From Paracoccus sp. (in: a-proteobacteria) (GTDB taxonomy: Bacteria; Pseudomonadota; Alphaproteobacteria; Rhodobacterales; Rhodobacteraceae), in assembly GCF_030538755.1 (NCBI RefSeq), contig NZ_JAUNTJ010000014.1:16059-80058 (forward strand): a stretch of DNA of 64,000 bases, given 5' to 3'. The number at the start of each line of letters is the position of its first letter. The first letter of the stretch is position 1. The notes under the pieces were generated by a model. That model worked only from the letters and a program-made list of their open reading frames with translations. It was not told the origin of the DNA and ran no database searches. Shown here one piece after another: positions 28,614 to 36,280 of this stretch. The translations under genes and the position numbers were made by a program.

Positions 28614-30011
28614 ATGACCAAGACCACCCGGACCGAAACCGACAGCTTTGGCCCGCTTGAGGTGCCCGGCGACAAATACTGGGGCGCGCAGACGCAGCGT
28701 TCGATCCAGAACTTCCCCATCGGCTGGGAACGTCAGCCGGTCGCCATCGTCCGCGCCCTTGGCGTCATCAAACAGGCCGCCGCGCAGGTGAACATGGCCA
28801 CCGGCAAGCTGGACCCGGCCATCGGCAAGGCCATGGTGCAAGCCGCATCCGAGGTGGTCGAGGGCAAGTTCGACGACAACTTTCCGCTGGTCGTCTGGCA
28901 AACCGGGTCGGGCACGCAGTCGAACATGAACGCGAACGAGGTTATCAGCAACCGCGCGATCGAAATTCTGGGCGGCGAGATGGGCAGCAAAAAGCCCGTC
29001 CATCCCAACGATCACTGCAACATGGGGCAGTCGTCGAACGACACCTTCCCGACCGCGATGCACGTCGCCATCGGCATGGTCGCCCGCGACGTGCTGATCC
29101 CCGGCCTTGAAAAACTGCACGCCGCACTGGCCGCCAAGGCCGAGGAGTTCAAGGACATCATCAAGATCGGCCGCACCCACACACAGGATGCCACACCCCT
29201 GACGCTGGGTCAGGAATTCGGCGGCTATGCCCATCAGGTGAAAATGGGGATCGAGCGGGTCAAGATGTGCCTGCCGCAGATCTATGAACTGGCGCAGGGC
29301 GGCACCGCCGTCGGCACCGGGCTGAACACCCAAAAAGGCTGGGATACTGCGATTGCGGCGGAAATCGCCAAGATCACCGACCTGCCTTTCGTGACCGCCC
29401 CCAACAAGTTCGAGGCGCTGGCCGCCCATGACGCGATGGTGTTCTTTTCCGGCGCGCTGAAAACCGTCGCCGCCAGCCTGTTCAAGATCGCCAATGACAT
29501 GCGGCTGCTGGGGTCCGGCCCGCGCTCGGGCCTGGGCGAGCTGATCCTGCCGGAAAACGAGCCGGGTTCCTCGATCATGCCGGGCAAGGTCAACCCGACG
29601 CAGGCCGAGGCACTGACCATGGTCTGCGCCCATGTCATGGGCAATGATGCGGCGGTCGGCTTTGCCGGGTCGCAGGGGCATTTCGAACTGAACGTCTATA
29701 ACCCGATGATGTCCTATAACGTCATCCAGTCCATGCAACTGCTGGGCGATGCGGCGGGGTCGTTCACCGATAACATGGTCGCCGGGACCCAAGCGAACGT
29801 GGCCCGCATCGACAAGCTGATGAAGGAAAGCCTGATGCTGGTGACGGCACTGGCCCCGACCATCGGCTATGACAACGCGACCAAGGTCGCCAAAACCGCG
29901 CATAAGAACGGCACCACCCTGCGCGAAGAGGCGGTCGGGCTGGGCTTTGTGACCGAAGACGAATTCGACCGCATCGTTCGCCCGGAACTGATGGTCGGCC
30001 CCGAAGACTGA
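28614..30011 (+). CDS. fumC: Fumarate hydratase class II
   Basis: 465 residues, normal length. It has [12 protein letters not shown] near residue 22, [14 protein letters not shown] near 102, the substrate region [11 protein letters not shown] near 190 and the family signature [13 protein letters not shown] near 320. It interconverts fumarate and malate without an iron-sulfur cluster. A ribosome site (AAGGGAG) precedes the ATG. A moderate hairpin follows at 30019-30042. Two small genes (DUF4169 and ribbon-helix-helix) lie downstream on the same strand. Confidence 0.97.
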   Translation: MTKTTRTETDSFGPLEVPGDKYWGAQTQRSIQNFPIGWERQPVAIVRALGVIKQAAAQVNMATGKLDPAIGKAMVQAASEVVEGKFDDNFPLVVWQTGSGTQSNMNANEVISNRAIEILGGEMGSKKPVHPNDHCNMGQSSNDTFPTAMHVAIGMVARDVLIPGLEKLHAALAAKAEEFKDIIKIGRTHTQDATPLTLGQEFGGYAHQVKMGIERVKMCLPQIYELAQGGTAVGTGLNTQKGWDTAIAAEIAKITDLPFVTAPNKFEALAAHDAMVFFSGALKTVAASLFKIANDMRLLGSGPRSGLGELILPENEPGSSIMPGKVNPTQAEALTMVCAHVMGNDAAVGFAGSQGHFELNVYNPMMSYNVIQSMQLLGDAAGSFTDNMVAGTQANVARIDKLMKESLMLVTALAPTIGYDNATKVAKTAHKNGTTLREEAVGLGFVTEDEFDRIVRPELMVGPED

Positions 30012-30018
30012 TCGCAAG

Positions 30019-30042
30019 GGGCGCGGCACAGACCGCGCCCTT
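30019..30042 (+). terminator. Moderate terminator after fumC
   Basis: An eight-bp stem GGGCGCGG / CCGCGCCC followed by TTATT. It may be leaky, allowing read-through into the DUF4169 gene. Confidence 0.5.
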
Positions 30043-30298
30043 ATTCCCTGAACGGAACGGTCACAAGGCATCTGCGTGCGGGCACTTGCGGCCCGTGCGA
30101 TTGCGCCAGCCAAAAAGGTTAACGCCCCCCGCTTCGCCATGCCGACCGGCCAGGCTCTGCCCCCTCTCGACCGCCAGCTAATCTGCTGGCTGGCCATAGG
30201 CATCACGCTGCTGGCTGTTTCGGGTGCCGTGCCGTGCTATATTCGCCGCAAGAACGCCCCTGCATCTTATGGCCCATCACGCTGTCCCCGGTGGAACA

Positions 30299-30487
30299 AT
30301 GAACAACGTCATCAATCTGCGGCAGGCCCGAAAATCGCGCGCACGCACCGACGCCCGCCGCACGGGCGATGCGAACGCGGCAAAATTCGGTCGCACCAAG
30401 GCCGAAGTCGCCGCTGAAACAACCCGAAAGAACCGGGCGTCGAAATCTCTTGACGGCCACCGGATCGACAAGGACGACCCGGCCTAA
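30299..30487 (+). CDS. DUF4169-like small basic protein
   Basis: 62 residues, MNNVINLRQARKSRARTDARR to SLDGHRIDKDDPA. The pattern VINLRxxRK...DANAAKFGRTKAE...LDGHR is that of DUF4169, small very basic proteins of Rhodobacterales with unknown role. The start is set by the family motif; the longer upstream frame is not family-like. Position between fumC and the ribbon-helix-helix gene is, from memory, common in this order. Confidence 0.75.
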   Translation: MNNVINLRQARKSRARTDARRTGDANAAKFGRTKAEVAAETTRKNRASKSLDGHRIDKDDPA

Positions 30488-30747
30488 CCCAGCCAGTCTG
30501 GCGCAACCGCTGCTTGGCCAAAGTCAAAAATCAGTTCGTCGCATAGGCCAGACCACTCGGCCTGCGATGCAGGTTCAGACGCCGACGGCGGTTCGGTCTG
30601 CCCGTCCGCCCCACCTTGGGTCAGACACGCATCAGTGGCGTCAAAACAAAAGTCAGACCACTCTGGGTAGAAAAAACTTGCCGCTGCGTCATCCTGCGAC
30701 GCTTTGGGGCTGGCCCATTTCTCTACAATGTTGTTCAATATTCTCAT
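30484..30747 (-). CDS. Possible small acidic protein (doubtful)
   Basis: An 87-codon frame (MRILNNIVEKWASPKASQDD to APDWLG) on the strand opposite to its neighbours, filling most of the gap between DUF4169 and the ribbon-helix-helix gene. It is acidic and aromatic with an internal near-repeat EWSDFCFD / EWSGLCDE. GC at third positions looks lower than in neighbouring genes and the ribosome site is weak, so it may be real, foreign or non-coding. No function can be assigned. If not real, the 330-base gap holds nothing else recognisable. Confidence 0.3.
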   Translation of the reverse strand: MRILNNIVEKWASPKASQDDAAASFFYPEWSDFCFDATDACLTQGGADGQTEPPSASEPASQAEWSGLCDELIFDFGQAAVAPDWLG

Positions 30748-30817
30748 ATCGCTAGCCCGATTACCCTTTTATCAGCCCGGTTCTGGGCCGGCGAATGAAG
30801 CTGACTTGAGGTATCGC

Positions 30818-31120
30818 ATGAAACGAACCGAATCGGTTCAGAAAGATAACGAGCATTTGAACGAATCCGTGGCCGCGGCGCTGGTTCTGCCGATGCTGGA
30901 TGCCCCGGCCAAGCGTTCGGTGACGATCGGCGGGCACCGGACTTCGGTTTCGCTCGAAGATGCCTTCTGGAAGGTTCTGGGCCAGAAAGCGCGCGAATTG
31001 GGCCGCCCCCGCGCCGCGCTCATCGCCGAAATCGACCGCAAGCGCCCGCCCGAAGTCGGCCTGGCCACCGCTTTGCGCCTGTTCGTTCTGGACTCGGTTC
31101 AGAACCACGACCCCGCATAA
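30818..31120 (+). CDS. Ribbon-helix-helix domain protein (RHH_4-like)
   Basis: 100 residues. The central stretch KRSVTIGGHRTSVSLEDAFWKVLGQKARELG followed by ALIAEIDRKRP and LATALRLFVLD is typical of the RHH_4 family, small predicted DNA-binding proteins. The strand residues in VTIGGHRTSVSL would form the ribbon. A ribosome site (TTGAGGTATCGC) precedes the ATG. It is placed behind fumC and DUF4169. Its target is unknown; there is no toxin gene beside it. Confidence 0.75.
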   Translation: MKRTESVQKDNEHLNESVAAALVLPMLDAPAKRSVTIGGHRTSVSLEDAFWKVLGQKARELGRPRAALIAEIDRKRPPEVGLATALRLFVLDSVQNHDPA

Positions 31121-31442
31121 GCTGACGCCTGCGGCGCAGACGAATCACCCCCGCCGCAACCACGCCCGGCCGGGTGATCTGCCGGCCATCAGGCTGCATT
31201 GCTTGCTGGTATCCTTGGATTTGCAGCGATAGGATGGCCGCGCCCAAACGGTCGGGAGCAGGTCTGGCGCCCTGTAACCTGACCATGGGGCAAGCATTGC
31301 GGGGACGGAACGGCGGTGACAGCAAACGATGACATGGAACAGGCGGGGGCTTTGGGCCGGCAGGCACGTCACACGCGCGTCAACCGATGCAGGATCAACC
31401 GCTGATGGCCCGCTCCTGCCCATACCCGCCACGGACCACCGC
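31121..31442. other. Gene-free interval before phnN
   Basis: 322 bases without a convincing coding frame. It must contain the phnN promoter, but I see no clear operator. The upstream reading frame continuous with phnN (from 31329) is not similar to any PhnN N-terminus. Confidence 0.5.
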
Positions 31443-31988
31443 ATGAGCGGCAGCACCCCGCAGGTCATCGCCGTGGTCGGGCTGTCCGGCTCGGGCGTTT
31501 CGACGCTGATGAAGGCCGCCGCCGATCGCATGGCCGGGCGCGTGTCGATTGTGCGCCGCGTCATCACCCGCCCCGCCGAACCCGGCGGCGAAAACATCAT
31601 CAGCACCGAGGAACGCGCCTTCACCGCCCTGCAAAAGGCCGGGCTTTTCGCGGTGTCGTGGTATGCCTACGGCATGTCCTACGGCATCCCGAAAAAGCTG
31701 CCCGACGCGCCGGTGGTTCTGGCCAATATGTCGCGGCTGGCCTTGGCCGAGGCAGCGGCGGCCTTTCCCGGCCTCGCCGTGATCCATGTCACCGCCCCCG
31801 AACCCCTGCGCATCGCGCGGCTGACGGCGCATGGCCGCGACAACCCGCGCGAACTGGCCGCACGAATCGGCCGAGGCCCCGAATTCGACCGCCTGAACCT
31901 GCCAGTTCACGACATCGACAACTCCGCCGAACTGGAAGCCGCGCTGACAGATTTCTGCAACGCCATCGACAGGATTTGCGGCACATGA
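31443..31988 (+). CDS. phnN: PhnN-like ribose 1,5-bisphosphokinase, Walker A lysine replaced
   Basis: 181 residues matching PhnN along its length: RRVITRPAEPGGENIIS, LFAVSWYAYGMSYGIP and VHVTAPE-like IHVTAPEPLRIARL. PhnN phosphorylates ribose 1,5-bisphosphate to PRPP at the end of the C-P lyase route. The P-loop at residues 13-20 reads GLSGSGVS: the universally used lysine (GxxxxGK[ST]) is Val19, encoded GTT. Activity is therefore doubtful, or the protein uses another lysine. Its stop overlaps the phnM start (ATGA). No phnG-L genes are in the window. Confidence 0.85.
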   Translation: MSGSTPQVIAVVGLSGSGVSTLMKAAADRMAGRVSIVRRVITRPAEPGGENIISTEERAFTALQKAGLFAVSWYAYGMSYGIPKKLPDAPVVLANMSRLALAEAAAAFPGLAVIHVTAPEPLRIARLTAHGRDNPRELAARIGRGPEFDRLNLPVHDIDNSAELEAALTDFCNAIDRICGT

Positions 31989-33127
31989 TTTTGGCCAATG
32001 CCGAACTGATCCTGCCCCACGGTGTCATGCGCGGCGCCCTGCATGTGGAAAACGGAGTGATCGCCGACGTCACGCCGGGCACGACAGTCCCAGTCGGTGC
32101 CATAAACTGCGACGGCGACTATGTGGCCCCCGGCCTTGTGGAACTGCATACCGACAATCTGGAACGTCATATCCAGCCCCGCCCCGGCGTTGACTGGCCC
32201 CACGCGGCGGCGATCATCGCGCATGACGCGGAACTGGCCAGCGTCGGCATTACGACCGTGTTCGACGCCATGCGCATCGGCTCGATCCCCGGCGAAGGCG
32301 GCGATGACACAAGCTATGATCCCTATGCCCGCCCTCTGGCCAGCGAGCTGATGGCCGTCCGCGCACGCGGCGCGCTGAAGATCAGCCATTTTCTGCACCT
32401 GCGGGCCGAGGTCTGCTCGGAAACCCTGATCGCGGAACTGGACGAATTTTCACCCGATGATCGCGTCGGCATCGTCAGCCTGATGGATCACACCCCCGGC
32501 CAGCGACAGTTCCGCGACATAGCCAAGCTGGCGCAATATGTGCAAGGCCGCCATCGGCTCAGCGATCAGCAATTCGCCGAACACGTTCAGCGCCTGCAAG
32601 ACCTGCGCGCCCGCTACGGCGACCAGCACGAGGCCGCCGCCGTCGCCCTGGCCCACCGCCTTGGCGCAGCTTTGGCCAGCCATGACGACACAACGGCGCA
32701 ACAGGTCGCGACCTCTGCGGGATACGGCGTCCGGCTGGCGGAATTCCCCACCACGCCCGAGGCCGCAGCCGCCTGCCACGATCACGGCATCATGGTGATG
32801 ATGGGCGCACCGAACCTGATCCGGGGCGGATCGCATTCCGGCAATGTCGCCGCCGCAGAACTGGCGCAGGCAGGGCTGCTGGACATCCTGTCATCCGACT
32901 ATGTGCCCGCCGCGCTGCTGTCAGGCGCACTGCGGCTGGCGGCGATCTGGGGCGGCGACATGGCCCGCGCCATCGCCTGCGTCACCCAAAACCCGGCCCG
33001 CGCCGCCGGCCTTACGGATCGCGGCGCATTGACGACCGGCCAACGCGCCGACCTGATCCGCTTTGGCGTAATAGACAGCGACACGCCGGTGCTGCGCGGG
33101 GTCTGGGCGCGCGGGCTGCGGATCTAG
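31985..33127 (+). CDS. phnM: Ribose 1-methylphosphonate 5-triphosphate diphosphatase PhnM
   Basis: 380 residues, an amidohydrolase-fold enzyme. Motifs include YVAPGLVELHTDNLERHIQPRPGVDWP near residue 48 (metal histidine), LMDHTPGQRQF near 163, ASHDDTT near 237 and SDYVPAALL near 308. It removes pyrophosphate from the 5-triphosphate intermediate in phosphonate breakdown. All expected metal-site motifs are present, unlike in its partner PhnN. The start overlaps phnN by four bases. The rest of the C-P lyase operon is not nearby. Confidence 0.93.
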   Translation: MILANAELILPHGVMRGALHVENGVIADVTPGTTVPVGAINCDGDYVAPGLVELHTDNLERHIQPRPGVDWPHAAAIIAHDAELASVGITTVFDAMRIGSIPGEGGDDTSYDPYARPLASELMAVRARGALKISHFLHLRAEVCSETLIAELDEFSPDDRVGIVSLMDHTPGQRQFRDIAKLAQYVQGRHRLSDQQFAEHVQRLQDLRARYGDQHEAAAVALAHRLGAALASHDDTTAQQVATSAGYGVRLAEFPTTPEAAAACHDHGIMVMMGAPNLIRGGSHSGNVAAAELAQAGLLDILSSDYVPAALLSGALRLAAIWGGDMARAIACVTQNPARAAGLTDRGALTTGQRADLIRFGVIDSDTPVLRGVWARGLRI

Positions 33128-33160
33128 CAAGCCACCCCGCCAACCTGACACCACGCCCCC

Positions 33161-33193
33161 GCTTCCTGTTTGCCTAAATACGCACCTTGGGGC
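33161..33193 (+). repeat. 33-bp intergenic repeat, copy B
   Basis: Begins GCTTCCTGTTTGCC and contains AAATACGCACC, located in the 96-base gap between the convergent phnM and DUF2189 genes. See copies at 8022-8054 and 10100-10132. Confidence 0.75.
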
Positions 33194-33223
33194 GCGATCC
33201 CTCGCAACCTCGGCAAGCTCGGG

Positions 33224-34045
33224 TCAGATGTCCGGCATCAGCCGCCGATACATGTGCCAGCTTGCGTGCCCCAGCACCGGCAGCGCAACGAACAGCCCCA
33301 GAAAGAACGGGATGAAACCCGCGAACAGGATCGTCGCAATCGTCATCGCCCAGGCCAGCATCGGCCCCGGATTCATCAGCACCGCCCGAACCGAGGTGAT
33401 GATGGCGGTGATGAAATCCACCTCGCGTTCCAGCAGCAAGGGCAGCCCGACCACGGTAAAGCTGAACAGCACCGCCGCAAAGCCTGCGCCGATGATCGAG
33501 CCGACCAGCAACATCATCAACCCACGCCCCTGATACAACACCTCGGGCGAACTGGTGATATTGGTCAATGCCGACACGCCCATGAACAGGGCAAAGATCG
33601 TATGCGCGACAAAGACCCAGAACATGAACAGCAGCAGAATCACCATCGCCATGGACGGCATCTGCCGGTCTTTTTGCGCAAAGATGACGCCCGCGACCGA
33701 CGGCCAGTCCAGCCGCTCGCCCGCCTCGATCCGGCGGCTGACCTCATACAGACCGACGGCGGCAAAGGGCGCGATCAGCGGAAAACCGGCGATGAACGGG
33801 ATCAGCCACCATTCCTGCCCGGCCGCCAGGGCCACCGCCATCAGCACCAGCCCGCCCGCGACGTAAAAGGCCGAAAACAGCAGGCCAAAGGCCGGAGCGC
33901 GGCGAAAATCGCGGATGCCGTCCATCAGCGAGGCCGAAACGGCGTCGATGCCGATCTGCACCGGCTCGGGGATAATGTCGGGGCCGCGCGGCTGGCCCGG
34001 TCCGGCTGGGGCGCGCAATGGCATGTCGTCGTTGATGTCGGTCAT
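33224..34045 (-). CDS. DUF2189 integral membrane protein
   Basis: 273 residues with about six membrane helices. Signatures of DUF2189 are seen: AFGLLFSAFYVAGGLVL, FPLIAPFAAVGLYEVSRRIEAGE, LLEREVDFITAIITSVRAVLMNPGPMLAWA and the terminal GHASWHMYRRL. It is an inner-membrane protein of unknown function. The ATG at 34045 has a GGGAGGAT ribosome site, so the longer frame to 34096 is not used. Same strand as coaD downstream of it in reading order but with a 59-base gap. Confidence 0.85.
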   Translation of the reverse strand: MTDINDDMPLRAPAGPGQPRGPDIIPEPVQIGIDAVSASLMDGIRDFRRAPAFGLLFSAFYVAGGLVLMAVALAAGQEWWLIPFIAGFPLIAPFAAVGLYEVSRRIEAGERLDWPSVAGVIFAQKDRQMPSMAMVILLLFMFWVFVAHTIFALFMGVSALTNITSSPEVLYQGRGLMMLLVGSIIGAGFAAVLFSFTVVGLPLLLEREVDFITAIITSVRAVLMNPGPMLAWAMTIATILFAGFIPFFLGLFVALPVLGHASWHMYRRLMPDI

Positions 34046-34104
34046 GGCAGATCCTCCCTTGACCAAAAGGCTAGGGGCAAGCCGCGCAGCGATCAACGGA
34101 TTTG

Positions 34105-34596
34105 TCAGCCGAACTTTTCGGTCAGCGCCTGCGACACCGGCGGGGTGACGAATTTCGACACGTCCCCGCCCAGCCGGGCAATTTCCTTGACCAGTTTCGA
34201 GGCAATCGCCTGCCGCCGCGCATCGGCCATCAGGAACACCGTCTCGACCGTCGAATCAAGCGCGCGGTTCATGCCAACCATCTGAAACTCATACTCGAAA
34301 TCGGCCACCGCCCGCAGGCCACGCACGATGATCGAGGCCCCCACATCGCGCGCGCAGTCGATCAGCAGGTTTTCAAACGGATGCACGATAATTTCGCCGC
34401 CGGTCTGCCGCAAAATCGCATCGCATTCCGCGCGCACCATGGCCACGCGCTGTTCCAGACTGAACAGCGGCCCCTTGTCGCGGTTGATGGCGACGCCGAT
34501 CACCAGCCGGTCCACCAGCGCCATCGCGCGCTGAATGATGTCGATATGGCCAAGCGTGACCGGATCGAAAGTGCCGGGGTAAAATCCAATGCGCAT
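34105..34596 (-). CDS. coaD: Phosphopantetheine adenylyltransferase
   Basis: 163 residues from MRIGFYPGTFDPVTLGHIDII, with the TxGH nucleotidyltransferase motif. RGLRAVADFEYEFQMVGMNR near residue 88 and SSK-equivalent region ASKLVKEIARLGGDVSKFV near 128 complete the fold. It adds AMP to 4'-phosphopantetheine in CoA synthesis. Start set by the family N-terminus. Confidence 0.96.
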   Translation of the reverse strand: MRIGFYPGTFDPVTLGHIDIIQRAMALVDRLVIGVAINRDKGPLFSLEQRVAMVRAECDAILRQTGGEIIVHPFENLLIDCARDVGASIIVRGLRAVADFEYEFQMVGMNRALDSTVETVFLMADARRQAIASKLVKEIARLGGDVSKFVTPPVSQALTEKFG

Positions 34597-34744
34597 GGGT
34601 CCGTCCTGCAATGCCTTTGCCAAGGGAAAGCGGATATTGGCGGCAAAGACAAGGGCCAGCACCCCTGCCCCGCATCATCGCAGGCAGGATATGCTGCCCT
34701 GATCCCCGGTGGCGCGACCCTGCGCCGGTGGTAAAAGACGCGGC

Positions 34745-35206
34745 TCAGTTCCCCATAATCATGCCGGTCAGGGCCTCGCGCTCGGCCGCAAGTTCTTGCA
34801 GGCGGCCCGAGACCGCATCACCGATCGACACGACGCCCAGCATATGCCCGTTGTCATCCACCACCGGCATGTGCCGGAATCGCCCCTGCGTCATGCGTTG
34901 CAGCACCGTCAGCGCGTTTTCCGCGACCGTGCAGGTCTGCACCGATGCGGTCATGATCCCGCTGACCGGCTGATCCAGCACGCCCGGCCCGTTTTTGCCG
35001 ATCTGGCGCACGATGTCGCGTTCCGACAGGATGCCCGCCGGTGTCTGACCATCGGCGGACACCACCACCGCCCCGATCCGATGTTCCGCCAGCAGGCGGG
35101 CGGCGTCGGCCACCGTCGCGTCGGGCTTGATGGTCATGATCGCATCTGCGTTAACGCCCGGCTTGTCGGAACCATTCTTGAGCGCGAGTATCTGATTGAC
35201 CAGCAT
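34745..35206 (-). CDS. Two-CBS-domain protein
   Basis: 153 residues: a short N-terminal segment then two CBS domains (about 20-75, with GAVVVSADGQTPAGILSERDIVRQI; about 85-140, with MPVVDDNGHMLGVVSIGDAV). These bind adenosyl ligands and act as energy or redox sensors. Free-standing, no enzyme partner. ATG preceded by GGAGGAATGTC. Located between coaD and the LysR regulator on the same strand. Confidence 0.87.
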   Translation of the reverse strand: MLVNQILALKNGSDKPGVNADAIMTIKPDATVADAARLLAEHRIGAVVVSADGQTPAGILSERDIVRQIGKNGPGVLDQPVSGIMTASVQTCTVAENALTVLQRMTQGRFRHMPVVDDNGHMLGVVSIGDAVSGRLQELAAEREALTGMIMGN

Positions 35207-35266
35207 GACATTCCTCCGGTGTCGCGTATGGGTTGAGTGCATCATGTTCGGCGGTCGGGGCACCCG

Positions 35267-36178
35267 TCAAGTGGGACGATCGGCCTGCCGCGCGGCAAGA
35301 GCCTCCAGCCGCGTCACCTCGCGCCGGATGGCGATGGCCAATGCCTCGGCCAGACGGGCCAGACGGGCCGAAGCGCGGTCATCGGCATGGCGCAGCAACC
35401 AAAAGCTGCGGGTCAGCGAGATCTGGTCGGTCAGCACCCGCCGCACCTCGGGCGCAAAGGGGATGGCAAAGTCATGCACGATCCCCAGCCCCGCCCCCGC
35501 CCGGATCGCCTGCATCTGCACCGACACCGAATTTGATGCGACAGCCGCCGTTTCGGCTCCGGTTTCGGCCAGATAGTCCAGCTCGCGGTCAAAGATCATG
35601 TCGGGGATATAGCCGACAAAGCGGTGCCCGCGCAGGTCGGCGCGGCTTTTGATCGGCGGATGCGCGGCCAGATAATCGCGCTGCCCGGCCAGATGCAGCC
35701 GGTAATCGGTCAGCCGCTGCACCACCAGCCGCCCGGTTTCGGGCGGGCTGACGGTGATCGCCATATCCGCCTCGCGGCGGGACAGGCTGATGACGCGGGG
35801 CAGCGCGACGATCTGGATTTCAAGGCCGGGATGGGCCGCGCACAGGCTTTGACAGATTTGCGGCAGCAGATAGTTGGCACAACCATCGGGCGCACCGATG
35901 CGCAACTGCCCAGTCAGCCCGGCGGCGGGGGTGCCGACCTCGGCGGCAGCGGCAGCGGCCTGTTCGGCGGTTTCGGCAGGGGCGATCAGCCGCTGGCCGC
36001 GTTCAGTCAGCGTATAACCCTGCGGCGTTTTCACGAACAGCGCCGCGCCAAGGCCGGCTTCCAGCCGCGCGACCCGCCGCCCCACGGTCGATGCGTCCAT
36101 CCCCAGCCGACGCCCCGCCGCCGACAGGCTTTCGCCGCGCGCCACCGCCAGAAAGATGCGCAGATCGTCCCAGTCCAC
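35267..36178 (-). CDS. LysR-family regulator of the mmsA cluster
   Basis: About 303 residues with a GTG start, VDWDDLRIFLAVARGESLSAAGRRLG being the standard LysR helix-turn-helix N-terminus, then a periplasmic-binding-like effector domain from about residue 90 (LTGQLRIGAPDGCANYLLPQ). The GTG at 36178 follows AAAGGAGG at a good distance; the GTG one codon earlier is an alternative. It is divergent from mmsA, with about 100 bases in between holding two inverted repeats, so it most likely controls the valine-degradation genes and itself. Confidence 0.85.
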   Translation of the reverse strand: MDWDDLRIFLAVARGESLSAAGRRLGMDASTVGRRVARLEAGLGAALFVKTPQGYTLTERGQRLIAPAETAEQAAAAAAEVGTPAAGLTGQLRIGAPDGCANYLLPQICQSLCAAHPGLEIQIVALPRVISLSRREADMAITVSPPETGRLVVQRLTDYRLHLAGQRDYLAAHPPIKSRADLRGHRFVGYIPDMIFDRELDYLAETGAETAAVASNSVSVQMQAIRAGAGLGIVHDFAIPFAPEVRRVLTDQISLTRSFWLLRHADDRASARLARLAEALAIAIRREVTRLEALAARQADRPT

Positions 36179-36188
36179 CACCGCCTCC

Positions 36189-36204
36189 TTTGCATAAATG
36201 CAAA
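36189..36204. promoter_or_regulatory. Inverted-repeat operator between lysR and mmsA (site 1)
   Basis: TTTGCAT-AA-ATGCAAA is a perfect 7-bp inverted repeat that fits the LysR T-N11-A rule and overlaps the regulator's own ribosome site. Likely an autoregulatory LysR site. Confidence 0.5.
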
Positions 36205-36226
36205 ACCCTTTTGCCAGCATTCCCCT

Positions 36227-36245
36227 TTGCGCGGCATTTCCGCAA
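36227..36245. promoter_or_regulatory. Inverted repeat between lysR and mmsA (site 2)
   Basis: TTGCG-N9-CGCAA in the middle of the divergent promoter region, sharing the TTGC/GCAA half-sites with site 1. A plausible activation or recognition site for the LysR protein. Confidence 0.4.
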
Positions 36246-36280
36246 GGCTATTGTGCCGCCAACACGCAAAGGAGGATGCG

